Made by a program: the position numbers and the translations under genes. Positions 1-5,048 of a stretch of DNA of 5,048 nucleotides are shown piece after piece; positions within the stretch are counted from its first letter, which is position 1, and every line of letters starts with the position of its first letter. Under the pieces are notes generated by a model. That model did no database searches and was not told where the DNA came from. It worked only from the letters and a program-made list of their open reading frames with translations. Origin of the DNA: Pseudomonadota bacterium (GTDB lineage: Bacteria; Pseudomonadota; Alphaproteobacteria; Parvibaculales; Parvibaculaceae); contig JAJXZC010000385.1 in NCBI GenBank assembly GCA_021780275.1, positions 1-5,048 on the forward strand, written 5' to 3'.

Positions 1-805
1 CATAGGATGTGAGGTCAATCACAGGCTGGCGGTCGAAAAGAACGCCTTCGAGCCCGATCATGCGCGACAGCCCGTTTTCCTTCACATCCTCGACGCCGGT
101 TTCGACGCGTGCGGGATCGACCGTCCAGTCGGCGCGGCCCGCCACCCGCATCACCTCGTTGAAGGCGAGAAGCGCGCCGTGATTGTTCCAATGCGTATCT
201 GTCCGCAGAAAAACCTCGCGCCGCGCCTCTTCCTCGCGCAGCAGCGTGCGGAGGTCGGCGAAGGGAATCTTCCGCTCGGCCAGCGCATCGCGGAGCACAT
301 CATATTCCGTGCGAACGCCGTCCACTTTCGCCCAGCGCGGCAATGTTTCCCGCTTGATGCTCTGGGAGTTCGGCGGTACGGCCACAACGATACGCGCGCC
401 GCGCGCCCCAAGTTCCGTCTGCAATCGAGCGGCTATATCGGCGAGTTGCGTCACCAGGGGCACACGCATGCGAAGCCCCATCGTCTGCTGGAAGACCGCA
501 TCGTCGGTGAGATAGAGCCAGCCATCCTCGCCATAGGCTGCGCGCTGCGTCGTCGGTGATTTCAGCACGTAGCGCAATTCCGAATTGCCGCGCAGCATCG
601 CAGCGCGGAGACCAAAATTGCCGTTGAGCCAGGCATCCACGGCGCGCGGCAATGAAAGCCATTCGGCCACATCGCGCGGCGCTTGCAGCGGCGACGCTTC
701 TTCAGCCGGGCGCGCAATGCCGAAAATATTGGCGAGCGCGGGCACAAAGAGAAAGGGCAGCGCCAGAAGAAGCCAGATGCGGCGGTGTCTCGCAATCATG
801 CCCAT
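1..805 (-). CDS. AlgJ/AlgX-like SGNH-type O-acetyltransferase (partial, C-terminus off the left edge)
   Basis: Probable periplasmic enzyme that passes acetyl groups, delivered by the MBOAT partner, to a polysaccharide or other glycan. The frame is open from an ATG at 805 to the window edge, giving 268 residues. Residues 1-28 have a basic start (ARHRR) and a hydrophobic segment (IWLLLALPFLFVPALA), fitting a signal anchor or signal peptide. Next come a block typical of this family (FGLRAAMLRGNSELRY, about 64-79), YGEDGWLYL (91-99), a beta strand with VAVPPNSQSIKRE (141-153), and TDTHW (202-206). Asp203 and His205 of TDTHW match the Asp-x-His half of the AlgJ/AlgX catalytic triad. The Ser nucleophile would lie beyond the edge, so catalytic completeness cannot be judged. 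The start is three bases after the MBOAT stop, which suggests translational coupling. A second in-frame ATG at 799 is an alternative, and neither has a clear Shine-Dalgarno site. The family call is firm; the acceptor is unknown. Confidence 0.87.
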   Translation of the reverse strand, partial: MGMIARHRRIWLLLALPFLFVPALANIFGIARPAEEASPLQAPRDVAEWLSLPRAVDAWLNGNFGLRAAMLRGNSELRYVLKSPTTQRAAYGEDGWLYLTDDAVFQQTMGLRMRVPLVTQLADIAARLQTELGARGARIVVAVPPNSQSIKRETLPRWAKVDGVRTEYDVLRDALAERKIPFADLRTLLREEEARREVFLRTDTHWNNHGALLAFNEVMRVAGRADWTVDPARVETGVEDVKENGLSRMIGLEGVLFDRQPVIDLTSY

Positions 806-808
806 GGC

Positions 809-2230
809 TCAGAACCGGAAATAGAGAAAGGGGCTGTAGGTGCCGCTGGTCACGGACAGAACCGACAGGACGATCATCGCGCTCATGAAGGCGAAGTCGG
901 GAACGCTCCGGCTCCGCCACCATAGCGCGAGCGCATTCTGTCGCGGCGGCGTTGCATTGGAGCGCAGCAGCAGCGCCAACGCCGCGCCTGCCACCATCGC
1001 CGCCACGGTCGTCGGATAAAGCGCAAGATGGACGCGCACATCCATCGGCCCCAGCCCGTGCAGCCCGAAGAGGCCAGCAAACATGTTCAACGCATGCGGC
1101 AGATCGGTGGCGCGGAACCAGACCCAGCCGAACATGGCGGCGACAAGCGCATAGGCCCATGCGAGCTTGTCCGGCGCCTTTTTCAGGACCTGGCCGAAGC
1201 CCGCCCGCTCGATGACGAGCAACGCGCCGTGATAGGCGCCCCAGATGACGAAGTTCCAGCTCGCGCCGTGCCACAGCCCGCAAAGCAGGAAGATGGTCAC
1301 GAGGTTGCGATAGGTCGCCCATGCCGAGCCGCGATTGCCGCCGAGCGGAATGTAGAGATAGTCGCGAAACCAGGTCGACAGGCTCATATGCCAGCGTCGC
1401 CAGAACTCCGTGATGGAGCGCGACGTATAGGGCAGCCGGAAATTGCGCGGGAAGGTGAAGCCGAAAGCGACGGCAAAGCCGATCGCCATGTTCGAATAGC
1501 CCGCGAAGTCGAAATAAATCTGGATGGTGTAGGCGGAAAGGCCGAGCCAGGCTTCGACGAATGTGGGCCGGACAACCTGATCGAAGACCGCGTCCGCGAT
1601 CCGCGCCACCTCGTCGGCGATCAGCACCTTTTGGGCAAGGCCGATGACGAAAATGCGCGCGCCCGCGCCTGCCCGCCCCCATGTCGTGCGCCGCTTGTCG
1701 ATCTGCCGGGCGACCGTCTTGTAACGAATGATGGGACCGGCCACGAGCTGCGGAAACATCGAGATGTAGAGCGCGATATTGCCGAGGCGCCGCGCGGCCT
1801 TCGCGCTGCCACGATGCACGTCGACGAGATAGGAAATCGAATGGAAGCTGAAAAATGAAATGCCGAGCGGCAGACCGATCTCCGGCACCGGCACCGACTT
1901 GCCGAAAAGAGCCAGAACCTGATTGAGGTTCGTCACGACGAAATCGGCATATTTGAAGACACCGAGCAGAAGCAGGTTGGCCGCGACCGCCGCCCCGGTC
2001 ACCCAGCGCCGCCGCTTAGGCCCGGCCTGTTCTATGGACAGCGCCGCCCGCCAGTTGAAGACGATGGAAGCCAGCATGACGAGCACGAACCACGGCTCGC
2101 CCCATGCGTAGAAGACCACTGAAAAAGCCAGCAGAACCGCATTCCGGCTGCGCGTCGACGGCGCCAGGAAATAGAGCGGAATGAAGAGCGGCAAGAAATA
2201 GAAGAGGAAGGGAACCGACGAAAAAACCAT
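809..2230 (-). CDS. AlgI-like MBOAT family O-acyltransferase
   Basis: A complete 473-residue polytopic inner-membrane protein of the MBOAT superfamily (AlgI/PatA/DltB-like). It probably takes an acyl, usually acetyl, group from a cytoplasmic donor and presents it on the outer face to an SGNH-type partner. Visible family marks are the N-terminus MVFSSVPFLFYFLP, PLGISFFSFHSISYLVDV (about 121-138), FPQLVAGPIIRY (159-170), YFDFAGYSNMAIG (239-251), FWRRWHMSLSTWFRDYLYIP (276-295) and GLWHGASWNFVIWGAYHG (318-335). His321 of the WHGASWNF motif is the expected catalytic histidine; His281 is also in a conserved block. Many hydrophobic segments span the whole length. AlgI-type proteins are about 470-520 residues, so the gene looks intact. 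The ATG at 2230 is preceded by an in-frame TAA three codons upstream, so this start is fixed unless a later one is used. It lacks a visible Shine-Dalgarno site. No alginate synthesis genes are visible, so an alginate substrate is not implied. Confidence 0.95.
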   Translation of the reverse strand: MVFSSVPFLFYFLPLFIPLYFLAPSTRSRNAVLLAFSVVFYAWGEPWFVLVMLASIVFNWRAALSIEQAGPKRRRWVTGAAVAANLLLLGVFKYADFVVTNLNQVLALFGKSVPVPEIGLPLGISFFSFHSISYLVDVHRGSAKAARRLGNIALYISMFPQLVAGPIIRYKTVARQIDKRRTTWGRAGAGARIFVIGLAQKVLIADEVARIADAVFDQVVRPTFVEAWLGLSAYTIQIYFDFAGYSNMAIGFAVAFGFTFPRNFRLPYTSRSITEFWRRWHMSLSTWFRDYLYIPLGGNRGSAWATYRNLVTIFLLCGLWHGASWNFVIWGAYHGALLVIERAGFGQVLKKAPDKLAWAYALVAAMFGWVWFRATDLPHALNMFAGLFGLHGLGPMDVRVHLALYPTTVAAMVAGAALALLLRSNATPPRQNALALWWRSRSVPDFAFMSAMIVLSVLSVTSGTYSPFLYFRF

Positions 2231-2481
2231 GATTTTTTATGCGAAAGGCGGCGCGGTCGGTGACGGTCGTGTCTTTTCGGATCAATGTCAAATTTGGGGC
2301 AGCGCGCCATGGGTGGGGCGCCTGCAACCGCCTATCCGATTGGCGCATTCCTTGCGATGCAGGATGGAAGCGGAACTGCCAGCCCGCTTTGCAAGCATCT
2401 TGTGCTCAAGCGGGGCAAGGGCAGCACTCCGATTAGGCATTTGCCCATTTTACGGGCCGCACGAAGGAGCCGTGCAAAAAA
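2231..2481. promoter_or_regulatory. Divergent intergenic region between the acetylation unit and glsA
   Basis: These 251 bases separate two divergently transcribed units and must hold promoters for both. The MBOAT-proximal end is A/T-rich: reading toward the gene it contains CATAAAAAATC directly before the ATG. I cannot assign confident -35/-10 pairs on either strand. A spaced inverted repeat, GGGCAA (2413-2418) with TTGCCC (2441-2446), lies about 35-70 bases upstream of glsA and could be an operator or chance. Short open frames cross the region but have no convincing ribosome site or recognisable product. Confidence 0.5.
2464..2469 (+). promoter_or_regulatory. Ribosome binding site of glsA
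   Basis: AAGGAG is a near-perfect Shine-Dalgarno sequence located 12 bases before the ATG at 2482. The spacing is longer than the usual 5-9 bases and is filled with an A-rich stretch. The reading frame has no better start nearby, and the protein alignment begins sensibly here, so the site supports the chosen start. Confidence 0.6.
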
Positions 2482-3468
2482 ATGGCGCTAGAAAGCCGCC
2501 TGGATCGCCCCCACGAATTCGAGACGTTGCTCGAAAGCGTCCGGCTTATGCATCGTGACAATCATGCGGGTGAGGTCGCCAGCTATATACCCGAGCTGAG
2601 CAAGGCCTCCCCCGACCATTTCGGTTTGGCGATGGCCACGATCGGCGGCAAGCTCTATACGGTCGGCGATGCGGAAGTGCCCTTCTCCATTCAATCCATC
2701 TCGAAGGCATTCACCTTCTGTCTGGCGCTTGAAGTCGCGGGTAACAGCGCCGTGCTGACCCGGGTCGGGGTCGAGCCGAGCGGCGATGCCTTCAACGCGA
2801 TCTTCTTCAACCCTGCCACCAACCGGCCCTACAACCCGATGGTCAACGCCGGCGCCATCACGATCGCTGGTCTTCTCTGCGAAAAACTTGGCAGCGGCGC
2901 ATTTGATTTCGTGATGGACCGCCTGTCGGCTGCAGCGGGGCGGCGTCTCTCGCTCGACGAGCCGGTCTATCGCTCCGAAAGCGAAACCGGCCACCGCAAC
3001 AGGGCTATCGCCTATCTTCTGCTCGCCAACGGAGCGCTGACCGTCTCGCCTGACGAAGCGCTCGATCTCTATTATCGCCAGTGCTCGATCAGCGTGACCG
3101 CGAGCGATCTCGCGCGCATGGGCGCGACGCTCGCCAATATGGGCGAAAACCCCGCCACCGGGGAGGAAGCCTTCGAGCTTCGCGCGGTGCGCAACACGCA
3201 GGCTGTGATGTTCACATGCGGGATGTACGATTATGCTGGCCACTGGGCTTATGACATCGGCGTACCCGCGAAAAGCGGTGTCGCGGGCGGCATTCTCGGC
3301 GTCGTGAACCGTCAGCTTGGCATCGCCACCTATTCGCCGCGCCTCGACGTCAAGGGCAATTCCGTCCGGGGCATTGCGAGCTTCGAAACGCTGGCGGACG
3401 AACTCGGCCTCCACGCCTTCGACTGCACGAATATGGGATCGTCCTTCGTCAGCACACTCATCGTCTGA
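2482..3468 (+). CDS. glsA: Glutaminase (GlsA family)
   Basis: Hydrolyses L-glutamine to L-glutamate and ammonia in the cytoplasm. The 328-residue product has the serine beta-lactamase-like fold of the glutaminase family. The catalytic SxxK motif is SISK, with Ser72 and Lys75. Other blocks fit the known substrate-binding pattern: VNAGA (Asn122), SESETGHRNRAIAYLL (Glu166 and Asn173), YYRQCS (Tyr197), Tyr249 in GMYDYAGHWAY, and AKSGVAGGI (Val267). The spacing between these residues agrees with the E. coli GlsA pattern as I recall it. The protein is somewhat longer than the usual 305-315 residues, mainly through about 14 extra C-terminal residues (CTNMGSSFVSTLIV). No transporter, decarboxylase or regulator gene adjoins it, so a role in acid resistance or nitrogen metabolism cannot be chosen from context. 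It is transcribed alone and converges with corA, with six bases between the coding ends. Confidence 0.97.
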   Translation: MALESRLDRPHEFETLLESVRLMHRDNHAGEVASYIPELSKASPDHFGLAMATIGGKLYTVGDAEVPFSIQSISKAFTFCLALEVAGNSAVLTRVGVEPSGDAFNAIFFNPATNRPYNPMVNAGAITIAGLLCEKLGSGAFDFVMDRLSAAAGRRLSLDEPVYRSESETGHRNRAIAYLLLANGALTVSPDEALDLYYRQCSISVTASDLARMGATLANMGENPATGEEAFELRAVRNTQAVMFTCGMYDYAGHWAYDIGVPAKSGVAGGILGVVNRQLGIATYSPRLDVKGNSVRGIASFETLADELGLHAFDCTNMGSSFVSTLIV

Positions 3469-3479
3469 GGCGGCTCAGA
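3464..3479. terminator. Small palindrome spanning both convergent stop codons
   Basis: TCTGAG (3464-3469) and CTCAGA (3474-3479) form a perfect six-pair stem around a GCGG loop. The glsA stop (3466-3468) lies in the left arm and the corA stop (3475-3477, minus) in the right arm. Because it is symmetric, it can fold in both transcripts. No T-tract follows on either strand, so a classic intrinsic terminator is not shown. It may be a weak bidirectional terminator or a 3'-end stabilising hairpin, or a chance result of facing stop codons. Confidence 0.35.
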
Positions 3480-4479
3480 TCCAGCCTGCCTTGCGGAAGC
3501 GGTAGTAGAGATAGCCGCATAAGGCCGCCATACCGCCGAGTACGACGAAATAGCCATAGGCCCATTTCAGCTCAGGCATGTGCTCGAAATTCATGCCGTA
3601 TATGCCCGCGATTGCCGTCGGAATGGCGAGGATGGCGGCCCAGCCCGCGAGCTTCTTCGTCACCTCGTTCTGGCTGGCGGATGAAATCATCACCGCAGCT
3701 TCGTATGCCGAGAGGAGCGACTCCCGCAGACTGTCGATCGACTCGTTCACCTGCGTGACGTGGTCGTAGACGTCTCGATAATAGGGATGTATCTCGCGGT
3801 CGATCATCGGCAGGTCATACCGTTCGAGCCGATTGCAAAGTTCGAGCATCGGGGTCACGCGGCGGCGGAAGGTCGTCAATTCGCGCCGCAGCTCATAGAT
3901 CCGGTCGATCTCCTGAGTCGTGAAACTGTGCTCGATGATGTGTCCCTCGATCGCGTTCACCTCATCGACGATCTGATCGATCACCGGGAAATAGTGATCG
4001 GCGACGAAGTCGAGCAGCGCGTAGAGCACATAATCCTCGCCATGCGCCAGCATGCGCGGCTCCCGCTCGCAACGCTGGCGCACTTCGGCATAAGAACTCG
4101 ATGCGCCGTGACGCACGGTGATCACATAGCCCTTGCCGACGAAGATATGCGTCTCGCCATATACAATCTCGGCGCCCTGCAATTGGGCCGTGCGCACGAC
4201 GACGAATATCGCATCATCATAGACGTCGATCTTCGGCCGCTGATGGGCGCGGTGCGCATCCTCGATAGCCAGATGATGAAGACCGAATTCGCGCTGAATG
4301 TGCTGGAGTATGTCTTCGCAGGGCTCGTGAAGCCCGATCCAGAGAAAACCGCCGCCCTCTGTCGCGGACAACTTCGTATCGGCGAGCTTCAGATCGGCCA
4401 CGCGCTTCCCATCGCGATAGAGCCCGCAGGCAACCACCATGGGGTGGCCGTATTCATTGGCAAGCGACTCAAAATCCAT
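3475..4479 (-). CDS. corA: CorA-family magnesium/cobalt transport protein
   Basis: Inner-membrane divalent-cation channel of the CorA family, expected to work as a homopentamer for Mg2+ (and Co2+/Ni2+) uptake. The 334-residue product has a large soluble N-terminal domain, including IEDAHRAHQRPKIDVYDDAI (72-91), and a long helical stalk rich in charged residues (about 165-275). Two C-terminal membrane helices follow (about 278-294 and 306-325). The signature YGMN (294-297) ends the first helix, followed by the short external loop FEHMPELKW. A basic tail (RFRKAGWI) ends the protein. The ATG at 4479 is preferred because AGGGG sits seven bases upstream; an in-frame ATG at 4509 would add ten residues (MVCAVTRGLS) that lack a well-placed ribosome site. 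It is separated from the upstream gene by a strong terminator, so it should have its own promoter, which I could not pinpoint. CorA-related ZntB exporters share the fold, so metal specificity is inferred. Confidence 0.94.
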   Translation of the reverse strand: MDFESLANEYGHPMVVACGLYRDGKRVADLKLADTKLSATEGGGFLWIGLHEPCEDILQHIQREFGLHHLAIEDAHRAHQRPKIDVYDDAIFVVVRTAQLQGAEIVYGETHIFVGKGYVITVRHGASSSYAEVRQRCEREPRMLAHGEDYVLYALLDFVADHYFPVIDQIVDEVNAIEGHIIEHSFTTQEIDRIYELRRELTTFRRRVTPMLELCNRLERYDLPMIDREIHPYYRDVYDHVTQVNESIDSLRESLLSAYEAAVMISSASQNEVTKKLAGWAAILAIPTAIAGIYGMNFEHMPELKWAYGYFVVLGGMAALCGYLYYRFRKAGWI

Positions 4480-4486
4480 GCTCAGG

Positions 4487-4491
4487 CCCCT
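4487..4491 (-). promoter_or_regulatory. Ribosome binding site of corA
   Basis: On the minus strand AGGGG lies seven bases before the ATG at 4479. This spacing is ideal and decides that start over the longer in-frame one at 4509, before which only a GGTGA-like sequence lies, too close to the ATG. Confidence 0.55.
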
Positions 4492-4540
4492 CGTTACGGC
4501 GCAAACCATATCACCGCGGCGGGCTGGCCGACATGGGCCG

Positions 4541-4584
4541 GATGCAAAACGGCCCCGGTGTTTCCACCGGGGCCGGATTGCATC
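4541..4584 (-). terminator. Intrinsic terminator of the outer-membrane protein gene
   Basis: A perfect 11-pair GC-rich stem joins 4550-4560 with 4565-4575. Read on the minus strand it is capped by a GAAA loop, a stable GNRA-type tetraloop, and followed by TTTT. An outer seven-pair arm (4541-4547 with 4578-4584) extends the stem after a two-by-two internal mismatch. It begins 18 bases past the stop codon of the outer-membrane protein gene and ends before corA, so it should limit read-through into corA. Confidence 0.88.
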
Positions 4585-4602
4585 TCAGAGTTTAGAGCGC
4601 GA

Positions 4603-5048
4603 TTAGAAGTGATAGTTCAAGCCCACGCGCACGATATTGATCGGCCCCACCGATACGTCGAGCGGCGGTTGCATGATGTTCGGGATCGTGTATGTGTGGT
4701 CGCGCAGATCGACGCGGAGATATTCGAGCTTTGCCGACCAGCTGTTGTCGAACGCATATTCGGCGCCCGCACCATAGGCCCAGCCGAACTGGACTTTCCT
4801 GTCGCTGCCGCCGTAAGTGCTGCAGGTTTCCCCGTCGCAATAGGTTTCGTGCAAGGAGGCTTTCACATTGCCGAAGGCCAAGCCGCCTGTCACATAGAGC
4901 AACAGGGGATTGGTCGCATCGCCAACATCATATCCCGCGCGAACTCTGGCCGTGCCCAGCGTTTCCAGGTCTGTGCTGACATGCCGCTGGTCGTAGTAAC
5001 GCGGGCTTTGATAAAATGGATAACCCGTCTGGCTACCGCTAAAACCGG
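4603..5048 (-). CDS. Outer-membrane beta-barrel protein, Omp25/31-like (partial, N-terminus off the right edge)
   Basis: The frame is open from the right edge to the TAA at 4603-4605, showing 147 residues. The actual start and signal peptide lie outside the window; the internal TTG at 4902 is not the start, because matching barrel sequence continues upstream. Visible marks of the small OMP beta-barrel family are LETLGTARVRAGYDV (28-42), NPLLLYVTGGLAFGNVKAS (46-64), a strand pair around VQFGWAYGAGAEYAFDNSWS, and a SAKLEYLRVDL strand. The C-terminus is NIVRVGLNYHF: the final Phe with alternating hydrophobic residues is the typical signal for the BAM insertion machinery. A probable surface loop has a close Cys pair (CDGETC, residues 70 and 75). 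The protein likely sits in the outer membrane as a structural or pore-like barrel; its exact function is unknown. It ends at a strong terminator. Confidence 0.88.
   Translation of the reverse strand, partial: GFSGSQTGYPFYQSPRYYDQRHVSTDLETLGTARVRAGYDVGDATNPLLLYVTGGLAFGNVKASLHETYCDGETCSTYGGSDRKVQFGWAYGAGAEYAFDNSWSAKLEYLRVDLRDHTYTIPNIMQPPLDVSVGPINIVRVGLNYHF

Noticed and set aside
702..1682. Minus-strand frame of 326 codons overlapping the MBOAT gene in another frame
   Set aside because: It is an out-of-frame shadow of the MBOAT and AlgJ-like genes, Arg-rich and without motifs.
1028..1858. Long plus-strand open frame (276 codons) antisense to the MBOAT gene
   Set aside because: The minus strand encodes an unmistakable MBOAT protein here. 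The antisense product is rich in Arg, Ala, Asp and Glu without recognisable motifs, as expected from the opposite strand of a GC-rich gene.
2285..2491. Possible small plus-strand gene (68 codons) in the intergenic region, overlapping the glsA start
   Set aside because: It has no clear ribosome site, its product is not recognisable, and its end becomes strongly basic (RRSRAKKWR) where it crosses the glsA ribosome site. It cannot be told from chance.
2229..2558. Plus-strand open frame of 109 codons crossing into glsA
   Set aside because: It overlaps the 5' end of glsA out of frame by 77 bases and lacks domain or ribosome-site support.
2488..3414. Long minus-strand open frame (308 codons) antisense to glsA
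   Set aside because: glsA has all family motifs on the plus strand; the antisense frame has low-complexity composition and no known domain.
4480..4509. Ten-residue N-terminal extension of CorA from the ATG at 4509
   Set aside because: The ATG at 4479 has a well-spaced AGGGG, whereas the upstream ATG does not; kept only as an alternative.
4692..4979. Plus-strand open frame of 95 codons antisense to the outer-membrane protein gene
   Set aside because: The product is Arg/Cys/Pro-rich noise; the opposite strand has clear beta-barrel coding sequence with a C-terminal Phe.
1..5048. Defence system, mobile element, CRISPR array or tRNA-type gene
   Set aside because: I looked on both strands for repeats, terminal inverted repeats, transposase or nuclease motifs and tRNA-like folds and saw none. 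All long coding regions belong to known housekeeping or envelope families.

Overview
The window is GC-rich, densely coded DNA whose proteins look alphaproteobacterial: an Omp25/31-type porin-like beta-barrel, a CorA transporter, a bacterial GlsA glutaminase and an AlgI/AlgJ-type O-acetylation pair. The exact genus cannot be fixed from sequence alone. I see no tRNA, rRNA, CRISPR array, insertion sequence, phage gene or recent-transfer signature. This looks like an ordinary chromosomal region.

Layout. Positions 1-2230 (minus strand) hold a tightly packed two-gene unit: an AlgI-like membrane-bound O-acyltransferase (MBOAT), followed three bases later by an AlgJ/AlgX-like SGNH-type acetyltransferase that runs off the left edge. 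Together they would move acetyl groups across the inner membrane and onto an extracytoplasmic polymer or glycan; the acceptor is not encoded here. A 251-base divergent intergenic region (2231-2481) separates this unit from glsA on the plus strand (2482-3468), a complete glutaminase with all expected active-site residues. glsA converges with corA (3475-4479, minus), a complete Mg2+/Co2+-type channel with the GMN signature. The two stop codons lie in the two arms of one small palindrome. Upstream of corA, a strong intrinsic terminator (4541-4584) closes the last gene, an outer-membrane beta-barrel protein (4603-5048, minus) whose N-terminus lies beyond the right edge.

Functionally the genes form separate units: envelope glycan acetylation, glutamine to glutamate conversion, divalent metal uptake, and an outer-membrane protein. 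Nothing suggests that they act as one system. The most interesting points are the unknown acceptor of the acetylation pair, the MBOAT start without a Shine-Dalgarno sequence, and the two hairpins. I do not find convincing evidence of an undescribed biological system.
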